This document shows, in pieces, positions 1-11,431 of a stretch of DNA of 64,000 nt. Origin of the DNA: Amphiura filiformis. Lineage: Eukaryota; Echinodermata; Ophiuroidea; Amphilepidida; Amphiuridae. How positions within the stretch are numbered: the stretch's first letter is position 1; each line of letters starts with the position of its first letter. Below the pieces are notes generated by a model, which worked only from the letters and a program-made list of their open reading frames with translations, was not told the origin of the DNA and searched no databases. Location of the stretch: contig NC_092628.1 of NCBI RefSeq assembly GCF_039555335.1, forward strand, positions 71,081,706 to 71,145,705, in the 5' to 3' direction. The position numbers were made by a program, and so were the translations under genes.

Positions 1-1087
1 GGCTTTTAAAGAAAGTTCCCACGCAGTGTACTTGCTATAAAAGTGTTGCTTTATGCCATAAAAGTTCAGCGAATTCCATAAAATGCAGTTCAACTTCGCA
101 AAGTGCAGAATTCAACAGCATTGCAAGTCACATGTCACGAGTGAAAAAGCCATGATTTACTCAATAAAAATGACATTTCATTGCAAATGAGTTCAAGTTT
201 AGGCCAAATATCATGATATTTATTGAATTACTGGAGTATTTTGACTATAAGGCCAATTACAATTGATCCTTAGTTTCCTGTTACCCTCGCGCGTCCAAAA
301 TCAAGAATGGAAAAATATTTAATTATTTTATTTTTATTTAGGTATTTTCATCTTTTAATTGACTTTGTAATTACTTTTATTTGCTAATATCTGTTTTTGA
401 TCATCTGAACTTTGATTATGAATATAAAACAAGAACATTGTAGGGTCCCCTACTAATATTAATGTAAAAATCAATTATAAAGGTAAAATAATTAAACCGT
501 AGTCTTAGTCAAAATGACCAAATGGACTGTTGATAATAGTCACGACCACATTTTCAAAATAAAGAAAGTAATAGATAATTAATAATTCATAGATAATTAA
601 TAATTAATAATTAAAAGTCGCCTCGTCCTTTATTTTCAAACTTGAAACAGGAAACTAAGAATTAATTGTGATCATTTTTTGTTTCACATAAAGTATTTTA
701 CATGTAGGCTATTTCTTGCTTTAGATTTGATGATTAAAAATGTGCTTTTTTATGGTTTGGGGACCCACTCCCCTGTGAGCGTGTGTTACCGACAGGTTGG
801 AACTGTGTGCTTGCTTGAAGTTTCGATCTAATTGTTGGATTGTCACTGATGGATGAGATTGTGTATGTGTTATTTGTGGGGGTCAGTGTTGTCTGTATGT
901 TTTGTCTTTGTTTTGTTGTTTGTTTTTCCCATGTTGCAGATTCATGTGTTAAATTCAATTATTTCTTTATGCTGATCTGGAATAATAAGCCTCTTAATTT
1001 CTTTTCTTTAATGATTCAGGTCCCTGATTATAATGAGAACTTATTTGAATGTTTTTTGCAACTCAGATTTTTGTAAAATTGTGACTA

Positions 1088-2185
1088 ATGGCTCTTAAAT
1101 TTTCCACTTTCAATTGCAGAGGGTTACAGGATGGGTTTAAGCGTAAAGCTGTTTTTAGTTATTTTCATAAAAAAGGTGATGATATTATTTTTCTTCAGGA
1201 AACGCACTTTTCGTCTGATTCTAATGAAAAATTCTGGAGTTCACAATGGGGCGGTCATTGTTGGTTTTCAAATTTTGCTTCTAGTAGCAGAGGTGTTGGA
1301 ATTTTGATCAAGTCTAATCACAAAATTTCTGTCAATACTATTGAGAGGGACCCTGAAGGTAGATTTCTTATTCTCGATATTATAATTGATGATTTTAATA
1401 TGATTTTAGTGAACATTTATGGGCCTAATAATGATGATCCTGAGTTTTATTTTGAGGTTTTTGCTAAATTAGACAATCTTGACTCGTCTCGGTTGGTAAT
1501 TGCTGGTGATTTGAATGTTGCATTAGGCCCGCTTGACTACCGTGGCTCATGCCCAACTCATAGTAATAAAAATGCTTCCAAAGCATTGAGTGCCCTTATG
1601 GATGAATTCAATTTGATTGATGTTTGGCGGAATGAGCATCCAACTTTGCGTGGTTTTACGAGGCATCAAAAAAATCCTCCTGTTCTTTCTAGGCTAGATT
1701 ACATTTTAGTTTCCTCAAATTTAGCTGATAATGTGAAACAATCTGAAATTGTCTGTGGGATTAAATCTGATCACTCAATTGTGAAATGTAAAATTTCTAT
1801 TAATGATCCCCCAAGAGGCAAAAGCTATTGGAAATTGAATTGCCATTATCTCAGGCACGATGCAGATTTTGTTTCTTTTATTAAAAACAAAATTACTGAA
1901 TTCAAGGATATCCATAGGGATACTTCTTGTAACCCCGATATCATTTGGGATGCTTTTAAGTGTACTGTTACTGGTCATTGCATTCAGTATTGTAGCAGAA
2001 AGAAGAGAGAAAAAATCAAAAACAAGCAGGAGATTCAAACTAAAATTGACCAAATTAATAATGAAATTCCTAATGTTAGTCCTGATGCTCCACAGCAGCT
2101 TTCTGATTTGCTTGAACAATTGGATTCATTGAAAGAGGATTTAAACAAAATTGTGGATCAGGAAAGCGGCTGGTTTGATAATTAG
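1088..2185 (+). CDS. LINE endonuclease (EEP/APE-like) domain
   Basis: 365 codons, uninterrupted. The exonuclease-endonuclease-phosphatase fold is recognised by FNCRG (Asn9), LQETH (catalytic Glu38), RGVGILIK, NIYGPN, AGDLN, SRLDYILVS and SDHS near residue 225. It nicks target DNA for target-primed reverse transcription. The stop at 2183-2185 lies within the linker to the RT; the next bases, in another frame, read like the usual R-x-W-x-E-H-G-E-K linker, so one frameshift separates EN from RT. Confidence 0.9.
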   Translation: MALKFSTFNCRGLQDGFKRKAVFSYFHKKGDDIIFLQETHFSSDSNEKFWSSQWGGHCWFSNFASSSRGVGILIKSNHKISVNTIERDPEGRFLILDIIIDDFNMILVNIYGPNNDDPEFYFEVFAKLDNLDSSRLVIAGDLNVALGPLDYRGSCPTHSNKNASKALSALMDEFNLIDVWRNEHPTLRGFTRHQKNPPVLSRLDYILVSSNLADNVKQSEIVCGIKSDHSIVKCKISINDPPRGKSYWKLNCHYLRHDADFVSFIKNKITEFKDIHRDTSCNPDIIWDAFKCTVTGHCIQYCSRKKREKIKNKQEIQTKIDQINNEIPNVSPDAPQQLSDLLEQLDSLKEDLNKIVDQESGWFDN

Positions 2186-4880
2186 ATCAAGGATTAAGTG
2201 GGCAGAGCATGGTGAAAAAAGTTCCAGATATTTTTGTAATCTTGAGAAACGTTCCAGTGAGAAGAAAAATATTCATATTTTGAAAAAATGATACCGGCTC
2301 CATCATTTCAGATCAGAAAGATATTCTCAATGAATTACACTCTTTTATGAAACCTTGTACACTTCCAAATCTTCTCCTAGCAATAAGGATAATATAATTT
2401 CTTATTTAGATAAACTTGATATTCCCCAATTTATGGATGAAAGTAAAAATAAGCTGAATAGGCCTATTTCCAAAGCCGAAATTTTAACCTCTTTGAAGTC
2501 TTTGAATATGAATCGTAGCCCAGGCTATGATGGTCTGCCAGCTGAGTTTTACATTGTTTTTTTCATTTACATTTGCGACATGCTTTTAAATTGTTATCAC
2601 TACTCTTTTGAGCAAGGTTTCATGTCTAGTTCACAACGCAATGGTGTGATTACCTTACTTCCAAAAAAGATAAGGATCCTCTCTTTGTTAAAAATCATCG
2701 CCCTATTTCGCTTCTTAATACAGATTATAAAATCATTGCTAAACTTATGGCTAACCGTCTTAAGCTTTTTTGCATGAAATCATCCATGATGATCAAACTG
2801 GTTTTATGAAAGGGAGGAATATAGGCAATAATGTTAGAACTATTATTGATTTGATTGATTATTGTGACTCAAATGACATTCCTGGCTCTATAGTGTTGCT
2901 AGATATTGAAAAAGCATTCGACTCTGTTGAGCATGATTATTTGTTTCAGGTCTTGGAGGCCTTTAATTCTGGCTCAGATTTCATTCAATGGGTGAAAACA
3001 TTTTATTATAATAGGAGAAGTTATGTCAGTAATAATGGGTTTCTCTCCGAAGGTATTTCTATGGAACGTGGCATTTTTCAAGGCTGTCCGATTTACGCCT
3101 CTGTTGTTTCTTTCTGCGCTATCGAGGTGCTTGCAATTTCAATCAGGAACAATGAGAACATTAATGGCATTAGGATTGGTGGTGATGTTGAGAAAAATTG
3201 AGTCTTTTGGCTGATGACACAACTTGTTTTTTGCATGGGGATTTTGAGTCTTTTAGAAATTTGTTTGATTCACTTAGGACTTTTGCTGGGTTATCTGGAT
3301 GCAAGATAAATATGTCTAAATGTGAGGCTATTCATATTGGTAGGTTGAAGGGTAGTGAATTTAAGCCCCTCAGTAATGAGGGTCTTGTTTGGAAAGAGAA
3401 TACTTTTAAAACACTTGGTGTTAATTTTTCATTAAATGTGAATTCTTTGTACGAGTTGAACTTCATTCCTAAATTGAATCAAATTCAGCAAATTTTGAGT
3501 TGTTGGCGTTCAAGAAGTTTGTCTTTAATTGGTAAAATTACTGTTATTAAGAGCCTTTTGCTGCCACAGCTTTTATATTTATTTTCGGTTTTGTGTATTA
3601 CAATTCCTAAGACATTTTTAAGAGATTGAACACTTTGTTTTTAAATTTATTTGGAATGGTGGGAATGACAGGGTTAAAAGAAATTATTTATTCAATGACT
3701 ACAGTGATGGAGGGTTGCATTATGATTGATGTTGAAGCTTTTTCCCAAGCTCAAAAATTAGTTTGGTCAAGACATTTACTAGACCCCAATTATGATAGCT
3801 TTTGGAAACTTTTAGAGACACAGGTTCTTCAGGTATTTCATAACGATACTACAGTTTTATGGAAAGCTGATGCGCCAAATTGTGTTCTTGCTTTGCTAAA
3901 AAATTCACAGTTAGCTGAATCCCTCAGGGTTTGGTATTTGTTCAGAGATAAGGTGAAAGAGAACCTTGGGTACAATGATTATCATCTTCAGAACTCCATT
4001 TGGTGGAACCGGAAGGTGCGTCTTAAAACTAAGAAGTTCTTTTTTTATCAGGATTGGTTTGAACATGGTATTTGCACTCTGAATGACCTTAATAGAGGAC
4101 ATAACTTTGTGAAAACATTTGAAGATCTTGTTATGGAATTTGATATCTCTATTAGGGACAGAAGAAAATACAACTCACTTATGAAGCGGTATTTTAATTG
4201 ATTGGTTCTACAGTCCCAAAGCGGTTCAGGTGAATATTTTTGATAACATAGTTGCTACTTTGTTTGAAAATGGCAAAATTACCAAGTATTCTTACAATAT
4301 TTTGAAAGCAAAGTACAGCCCTGTAAACACTGAACTATTTTGGATTGATGCCTTGAATCTTGATGATGATATTGAGTGGAGTAAAATTCATGATAACAAC
4401 TTTACTTGCAGTATTGAAACTCAGATGAGAGCATTTTACTTTAAGGTTTTTCATAGAGCTGTTTGTACTAATAAATTTCTTCATAAGATTGGTAGAACCG
4501 ATTCTCCATTTTGTTGTTTTTGTAATAAAAATGATGAGACCCTGGTGCATTTGTTTTGTGAATGTGAAAAAATTACTTGTTTGTGGGATAGCTTGAGTGC
4601 CTGGATCGAAAGTAAAACCGGTGAGTGTTTTGGATTCTCAAATTTTCAGAAAATGTTTGGTTTGGATGTTGAAGATTCTGCGCATAAAAATGCCATCAAC
4701 TTTCTTGTATTATGTTTGAAATATTATATTCATAGATGCAAATTTCAGGATGTCAACCCTAGTTTTCAAGCTTACAAGAACATGGTGAAAGTTAAATTTG
4801 GCACAGAATATAAAATTGCAGAAAGCAAAGGAAAACTGGGTAATCATTTCAAGAAATTTTCCTTTGATCTTGGTTTTTAA
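2186..4880 (+). pseudogene. LINE reverse transcriptase and C-terminal Cys/His domain, frame-disrupted
   Basis: RT motifs are spread over several frames: NRSPGYDGLPAEFY (about 2510-2550), a LLPKK segment with shifted continuation near 2670, DDQTGFMKGRNIGNNVR (about 2788-2838), LLDIEKAFDSVEH (about 2896-2935), QGCP (about 3078-3090) and ADD of the catalytic box in LLADDTTCFL (about 3201-3230). The thumb and C-terminal parts follow at 3626-4201 and 4230-4880, the latter with CCFCNKN...HLFCEC, the zf-RVT type Cys/His motif. Breaks near 2185, 2670, 2770, 3198, 3626 and 4200 make the copy inactive. Confidence 0.88.
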
Positions 4881-5487
4881 TGGGATGTAATTTTCAAAGA
4901 TCATTGTGTGTTATTTTTATTTGCACTGTGATATGGGAAAGTTATCTGTGTTTTGTTTTGTCACTTGTCTGCATGTATGTGTGTTTGGGGGATGGGTGTG
5001 TTGACTGTTGAGGGGGTGTTTGGGTGGGATTTTTGTTTTGTGTAGAAAATCCCTGGTCTAGTTTATTGATGTACATGTAACCAACATAATTTGTTCATAT
5101 TATACAAGTATATGTTGTATAGTGCTGATTCTGCCCACCCATGGCAGGGAGACCCAACAGTTACCTTTGTGTAGGCCTTTTCATGCTTTTGCTGGGCTAC
5201 CACTTCTTATTTTGCTTGCCTTTTCATCACTCTTGGATTGGTAGTGCGCAGCATTTGCTCTTTCTTTTTAACAGAGGTATTGGTTGGGTCCTGTTGTCAT
5301 GGTGGGGCGGTATTATTTAAAATCTCATACATATTCTGATCTTTGTATGTATCTTGGTTACAGTAATTAAGATGGGGTCTGGTGGACCATGACTGTATGT
5401 TTTTTTTTCCTTTCCACCAGGCCCAAGTACAGGTGAATAAAAATGGAAAAACAAAAAAAAAAAAAGAATTAATTGTGAAGGGCCTAA

Positions 5488-7887
5488 AACATAATTCAAG
5501 GGCAAATTTTGTCACTTTTTTCTTCTACGGCCTCGTAAATTTCACCGCGGGCATATCTCTACACACCACCCTTGTGAAGCATTTCTTACAGATCCCTAGA
5601 ATTAGAAATTACCAACTCACGTCACGTGTCGTCATTCAGTACTGCAATAAAACTCATCAGTGATTCTAGACAATATCACAATCTGTGTTAAATTACGCTG
5701 GCGGTGTGTATTTTATTTTTATTTTTAAATTATGTTACAATGCTACGGCGACTTCACTTCAACATTAATGTTATTGCATTTTATGTTACATAATTTCTGG
5801 ACAGGTCGTAAATATTGGAGATCGAAGCTTTTATTTTTCTTTCACATGTTTTCATTTTTCTGCGCGCATGAAAACCCCTGAACTGGTAAGCAAAAATGAA
5901 TAGATGCTTTCAAACTTAAAAATATGCGCTGTACGCGCAGAAACGCAGGTTAGCGCGACCCCTGCACAGGCATAGAGTTGTGCTGTAGCATGTTTGTTGA
6001 CATTTTTTGTCAATGTTTACATCAATGACAGAAGTATACTCCATAATTGAAAACTCAAATACAAAGGACATCAGTAGGCAATCTTAATGTTATGCAATCA
6101 AGTTTACAACACATCAGTCTTACAATGGGCATAAAGTTACTGAGTCACGCCATTCAAGTGGCAATATTGATTACTTCAAGTGGCCTAGTGGAGTGACCAG
6201 ATATAACCCTGCATGAATTCCATGTTATTTTGCAATAACAAAACCATGTTTTCCTTGATTTTGGTATGAAATTGAGCAAATAGAATTCAATGTCATGTCA
6301 ATTTGGAGTTATTAAGGGCAACTAAAACTGATGTGAGGTAAGTTTTATCTGTTTGGAATCTGTATTGACTATTCTCAAGGAATTACTGCAATGTAAACAA
6401 ACTAACTCATGGCCCATATGAACATTGTGTACTGGTTTTCAGTACCCTGTTTTCCATGGGTGACTGTAGGAACCCATGGATTCAATCCATGTAGCTATCA
6501 TCATGAGACTAAGATCTAGAAACACCCCCGTATTAAATGCTGTTTTGGGGAATTTTGCTAGCAGAATCTGTTTGATGAAAGTCGATCTTTGAAAAGATGT
6601 AACTTTGCCACGGAAAGTGCTATGACAAAAAGGTTTTCAGTTTTGGCTTTCTTTATTCAAGGCCCCTTGTCAGGGGCCAGGGCTTTAAGTTTAATTTGAT
6701 ATATAAAATGATGCAGTTTGATGGCAAATTTAAATTCACCTGGCATACATATATTGTGTACTCCTGCTTCAGCAGGATTACACAGAGTTGGGTATACATA
6801 ATATCGCTTGATCGAGCGTGCAGGCTCCATCGAGCGGTGTACCCGACCGCTTGATCGAGCGTCACTGCTCAATCGAGTGTACCGCTCCATTGAGCGAGTG
6901 GTCCCGACGTCCGACTGCATGTGCAAATACGCGCAATTTGCAACTTCATGAACTTAGCGCGACCATTGCAAGCGAATTAACATAATCATTACTTGTAATA
7001 TTGACTCGTCATACATGCATGTACAGTATAAAGTACATGCATGCAGGCCTACATGAAACATGATCATCATTTGTCACACTGACTGTCACCCTGGCCCTGT
7101 CAGTGTCACAGTCATGACAGTAGCAGTGCAGTCACTCGATGTCAATAATAAAATCAGACAGACACGATAGAAAAGGATACAACTTGAAACCCTTCAAAAT
7201 ATCCTCCGCTCTGCTTGGCATTGTAAATAAATGGTTTGGTATTGACCTCAAAGATGTAGTCAACAGCTAGTATTTTCCTGTAAATTACTAGATTTTGTAT
7301 TATCTCATAAAGAAGAATTGTCCGCTTTCCGGGAACCGGCATTCACTCAATAGCGTCGTCGCAACCAGGGAAGCTTTGCGTTGCTAAATCCAAAATGTCG
7401 GACTAAAATAAAATAGTCCCTTGGTTATTTACGTGAACATATCACTACATCAAGATCTGGAAATAATTGTATCTGTTAACAAGTAAATAACCATCAAACA
7501 ATACATTTTCCCAACAAAAATTAGTATCAAATATGTGATTAAAAGATTTTTTTTATAAACATGCACTTGATTCAAATAATTAATTACATCTACTTTATTT
7601 AGCGGACTGAGTCCACTGACTTTTTATGTAATTTGGCTGAGGTCAATGCACTTTCAAAATATTGACGGCGCTATTGAAAACAAGATGGAGACTGTCAGGA
7701 GGTGGACCAGCTGAGTAAATCCAGAATTTGTCTGTCTTTTTTTAGAAGAAAATTAACGTGAAGTAGCATTATTTGGTAAGGAAACGTTGAACAATTGTTT
7801 AATGTGAGCAGGAAAATAAACACAGTCCTTCCTTAGTAAAACAGACATTGTAAACGTTAAGTTATTCTAGTTATGCTTACCCGGGTA
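5488..7887. other. Intergenic stretch 5.5-7.9 kb, no supported gene
   Basis: Mostly single-copy-looking AT-rich DNA. It holds a cluster of diverged CGATCGAGCG-like repeats (about 6808-6900), an imperfect inverted repeat GTCACACTGAC...GTCAGTGTCAC (about 7076-7108), an ACATGCATGTAC palindromic stretch (7013-7045) and a short minus-strand ORF with promoter-like surroundings (7154-7342). Confidence 0.6.
7154..7342 (-). CDS. Unrecognised 62-codon ORF, possible first exon
   Basis: It starts MPVPGKRTILLYEI and contains VDYIFEVNTKPF; no family was recognised. Composition is protein-like (mixed hydrophobic and charged, no low complexity), unlike most short ORFs here. GC-richer, promoter-like DNA lies just upstream on the minus strand (7343-7400), so it could be a first exon of a gene leaving to the left, but no convincing donor was found and it may be chance. 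Confidence 0.2.
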   Translation of the reverse strand: MPVPGKRTILLYEIIQNLVIYRKILAVDYIFEVNTKPFIYNAKQSGGYFEGFQVVSFSIVSV

Positions 7888-8183
7888 TAGTCCGAATAAT
7901 CAGACCCAGAACAATTTCTGACATGATCTTGTACTGGGTCTGAACTGTTTGCATATGAAATCTTGATGGCAAATTGGACAATAGAAGCACATGGTTCTAC
8001 GTGACAGCTTTTTAATCCCTATTCAGGTTACGTGAATCACGCTATTGTGGACCGTCCTTCTGATACTTCAGTGTTTGGACACGCCGAACGGTTTTTTGTC
8101 TACCTCTCTGTTTGTAAACAAACCAGGAGGTCGAAATCGTCCTCCTCGCCGAATACGAAAGTCAGCGTAATAGTACGGCACTA
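7888..8183. mobile_element. 296-bp MITE with 9-bp TSD (copy 1)
   Basis: Termini TAGTCCGAATAAT / TAGTGCCGTACTATT form a short imperfect TIR. It is flanked by a perfect 9-bp duplication ACCCGGGTA (7879-7887 and 8184-8192). A second copy in inverted orientation is at 19048-19351, which has its own different 9-bp duplication, confirming the boundaries. A 9-bp TSD points to a Mutator-like group; no coding capacity. Confidence 0.85.
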
Positions 8184-8192
8184 ACCCGGGTA

Positions 8193-8973
8193 CATTTGGG
8201 TAACATCATGTTAAACATCTTAACATGTCATGGGTTAGGTAAGCTTAATAGTAATACTGATACTCATTGTACTGATCTTGAATTACTTACAATACACATG
8301 CATGTTAATGTACAAAATATAGTCCGAAGTTGCTCAGACTCAAAATAACTCCTCATATTCATAATCATATGGCTGTCTGGGACCCAGCAACAAAAGAACT
8401 CATAGGTCGCATGTCACAAGTTGGTACCCCAAAAAAGGTGGAGGTGTTACAATTTTTTCGAATGTAGGCGAATGAAAAATGTCATAGTGAACCAACCCCT
8501 TGTCCTATTGAGCTACTTTGGGTCTCATTTTAAAGCTAAAGAACAGGGCTAAAACTGTGTAAACTAGTACTGAAAAGTGAGTCAAAGTAAATGAATGACA
8601 TCAGCTGGAATTGAAAATTGACGGGGTGGAGGAGCAGGTGGGTCAGGAGCAGGTGGGTCAGGAGTAATGTATTAGCATAGGAAAATGTAAGATTTCCATA
8701 GTGTTGGTTTGAATAAATTATTGTATCTTCATAACTCCTTGTCATATTGAGCTTTTTAATGTCTCATTTTAGAGCCTTTACTCAAAGAAACAAAATTGAC
8801 TTCAAAATTGATCAATTTCATATTCCATATATTATTAGTTTCTCATTACATTTTGTACCATGGGTTGCCTCTAAATGCACAGAAGTCAATGCAATCACGC
8901 GCAAAAACTGCAAAGGTCTATATCTCCTTTAATATTCACTGTATCATGATAAATGTATATGTAGGGGCAAACT
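8193..8973. other. Non-coding stretch, minor repeats
   Basis: No gene seen. It holds two copies of a 16-bp unit GAGCAGGTGGGTCAGG (about 8631-8664) and a segment near 8403 (GGTCGCATGTCAC) that recurs inverted at about 19025, next to the second copy of the 9-bp-TSD MITE. Confidence 0.5.
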
Positions 8974-9589
8974 TGCTTTGCTCCCCTGGTTAGCAGAAGC
9001 TTGGTACTAAATAATACAATCTTCGATGACTCGGAACCAACAACAAAAAGTGACACAAATCATCACAAATCCAAGGATACACTTTAGCTGAAACGCAGGC
9101 CTTATATTAAGTATGCATGGACCAGGAGCTAAAGTAAAATGAGCTTCTGGTCCCAAAGATGGCTCCTGGTCCTATAGTTTGTAGTGTAAAATATTGGACA
9201 CACCAGGAGCCAAAACTTGGCAACCATGGGGTAAAAAAAGCCTGGGTGCCTGGTTAATATAAGCCTTGCTGAAACGTATCTTGATGATGTTTATTATCTT
9301 CACTTGCTATTCTTCTTCTTGTTCTTGTCACAAATACTAATTATGTTGGTTCAGGTAAAGATTAATTGTGTCTTTACCGAGAGCTTCTACACTACAATAC
9401 TTCAAAATACAAGATGACAGCCTCCAGTGCCAAATTCGGCACCAAATTACATGTGATTGATGGGCTGCAGGCTATGTTTAGCTTATACTTCAAGGGCGCT
9501 CATCACATAAACAAACATGCCATAGGAATGCAATGATTAAGGATGCACAACACTTAAACAAACTTTGATTTTGGTAAATGGCATCAACA
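8974..9589 (-). repeat. Left direct repeat (probable 3' LTR), carrying a MITE
   Basis: 616 bp = 435 bp shared with 18111-18545 plus a 173-bp insertion and its 8-bp duplication. Only a couple of substitutions were seen against the right copy (for example at about 8981 and 9058). Ends are TGCTTTG...CAACA on the plus strand. Confidence 0.7.
9096..9268. mobile_element. 173-bp hAT-like MITE inside the left LTR
   Basis: TIRs CAGGCCTTATATTAA / CAAGGCTTATATTAA and a perfect 8-bp duplication CTGAAACG (9088-9095, 9269-9276), both hAT-like. Absent from the otherwise matching right LTR, which gives the empty site. Inside, CCAGGAGC-like words recur in both orientations. Confidence 0.88.
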
Positions 9590-11173
9590 TTCCGGGCGCC
9601 TAATTGTCTGCTACCAGCAACAATTACTTCTTAAAACATAGTTTTGGTGTGCCATTTACTGACAAAACTGAACCTTTTACAAGAGGTGCCTTTGTGACCC
9701 CTTAAACTTCAAAACATCAAACTTGACTGATTTTGAAACATGAATAAAGTTTATGAAATCAAAAACCTTTATCTGATTCACTTGTGTGATAAAAAAACTT
9801 GTATCAATGCTATGATTCAAAACAAAAAAAACATTTCAAAAATTTCAAGTGATTTGATCCAAAAGAAAAAATAAACTGAGTTTTGGACATTTCAAAAAGT
9901 GATTTTAGATTCACATGAAAGAATTATTTAGCTTTATTTTACAGGATAGATGATGCTGCACTCAAGAGATAACTGCCCATGCCAACCAAAATTACTTGAA
10001 ACAAAACCAAACAAAAGCCCACACAAAAGGCAAATTTGGTGAGATTGGAAAGCCAACTGAACACATGGGAGATACTATTTAAGTGCAACATGATCACAAC
10101 ATATCAACATGAACACAACAATGCTTAGTTTGTAACTAAAAATGCAGTCTGTTGCTGTCCTTTAGATGAGAGTACATAACTCCTTGCATGCGAATATCTT
10201 GTTTGGTACACCTTGTAAATGAGAATACAACTTGATATAATATGACTGCCTGTGCACAACCATAGCAGCCATGAGAAAAACACAACTTGATATAATATGA
10301 CTGCCTGTGCACAACCATAGCAGCCATGGCCCAAATTTGCAAATTCAGTCAATCCAGGTTATAGTCAAAACACCAGATGCTGATAGGATGCATTTACTTG
10401 CAAAGTACATGTAGAAGGGAATACACAATTACAAACTTGAGTGAAATTATTTCAGACCTCGATCATGCATACCCTTTGATTAATAGCAGAGCAACTATTT
10501 CAAGAGAAATCAAATTTGAGCATTATCGAGATTCCAAAATACACGCAGAGAACATTACTTTCAAATGTGTATCCCAAATATGGATTACATGTAGATCACT
10601 GTACACAACCAACAAATTGTGCACACGTTGTAAGCAGTAGAATACGATGTAGAATCTTGCAAATTAAAACTCCATGGGCCTGTGGTGTACCAAACTTTAA
10701 ACAAACTTGCTAATGATGCACACCGGTTCCATCGGTACAAATTGCATGCATAGGATTCTTCTTTACAAAATCAAATTCACAGATGTGGTGATGTAGGTGT
10801 CAAACATGTTCATTCTTGATCTTGACGATGAGTTGTATACGAATCTGGCAACTTCACACTAAACGCAGACACGCCGCTGTAGAGAGCGAATCACCAGTCT
10901 TCACATCTGTAGTACAGATAAGTTCATCCGTCATCACATCTGGTAGATCTCATGATGAATTTGACAGTTTGCATCAGTTGTTCCAAAGTGAAAGCAAGGT
11001 GTCAGCTTGCCTTTCATGGCAATTTAACGTAAACTGATGTTTAGTCTTATTTTATATATCAGCTGATCCGTAGCTTAGCCTCCAGACTAAGTGGCAATTT
11101 AGCTTAGCTGATACCTTTTGGTTATAACGGTTTCAGTGACTTGTTGTTATAACACTATTAGCTCTTTAGTTCT
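9590..11173. other. Non-coding 3' part of the retroelement, including a 55-bp tandem duplication
   Basis: No ORF with homology. It contains two tandem copies of a 55-bp unit (from 10228 and 10283; ACTGCCTGTGCACAACC core). It lies between the integrase end and the left LTR and is longer than usual for this family, so some of it may be foreign sequence. Confidence 0.5.
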
Positions 11174-11431
11174 TTACAAGTCCAGGCGTTTCACTGGTTT
11201 CAATGTTCGTCTTGGTCTTGCTTCTGGAGTACCTGACACTGATACAGTTTCATTGTTGGTAGCACTGGACGTAGTTTTAGGCTTGGTACTTGGGTTACCA
11301 AGTGCTGGTACTGGTGGATGAGCTGAAGTAGAATCTTTCTTCACTCCTATATCTTGATCTGGGACTTCTGATTCCAACAGCAAACACAGTTTATCAATGG
11401 GTCTGGTGAGAATGCTTGTCCTAGTTTTCAC
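11174..11431 (-). pseudogene. BEL/Pao pol C-terminal tail, frameshifted
   Basis: Continues the integrase ORF after a frameshift at about 11430. It holds VKTRTSILTRPIDKLCLLLE, the conserved end of BEL/Pao polyproteins (V-x-T...RPI-x-KL-x-LLE), then a Ser/Thr/Pro-rich tail ending at 11174. Confidence 0.75.

Larger units (their letters stand above)
672..5463 (+). mobile_element. L1/Tx1-type non-LTR retrotransposon, near full length, with 15-bp TSD
   Basis: The 4.8-kb insertion is bounded by a perfect 15-bp duplication AAGAATTAATTGTGA (657-671 and 5464-5478) and ends in an A-rich tail at about 5442-5465. It has a 5' UTR of about 400 bp, an endonuclease ORF (1088-2185), a frame-broken reverse transcriptase (about 2186-4200) and a C-terminal Cys/His domain (to 4880), then a 580-bp 3' UTR. 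Endonuclease and RT motifs favour the L1/Tx1 side of the LINE tree; the clade was not tested. Confidence 0.9.
251..5484. mobile_element. PIF/Harbinger-like MITE (427 bp) split by a LINE
   Basis: The left terminus at 251 (GGCC...CAATT...CTTAGTTTCCTGTT) and the reverse complement of the right terminus match over about 33 bases. The right terminus is in two parts: about 645-671 and, beyond the LINE, 5479-5484 (GGCC end). TAA flanks both ends (248-250, 5485-5487), a 3-bp target duplication as in PIF/Harbinger. Removing the LINE and one 15-bp duplicate leaves 427 bp of AT-rich non-coding DNA. The superfamily rests only on TSD and TIR. Confidence 0.7.

Noticed and set aside
3198..3629. Separate small genes in the LINE RT region
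   Set aside because: They are consecutive frame pieces of a single broken reverse transcriptase.
9590..9610. CCGGGCGCC next to the left LTR as a primer-binding site
   Set aside because: It lies on the wrong side for a minus-strand element and does not begin TGG in the needed orientation.
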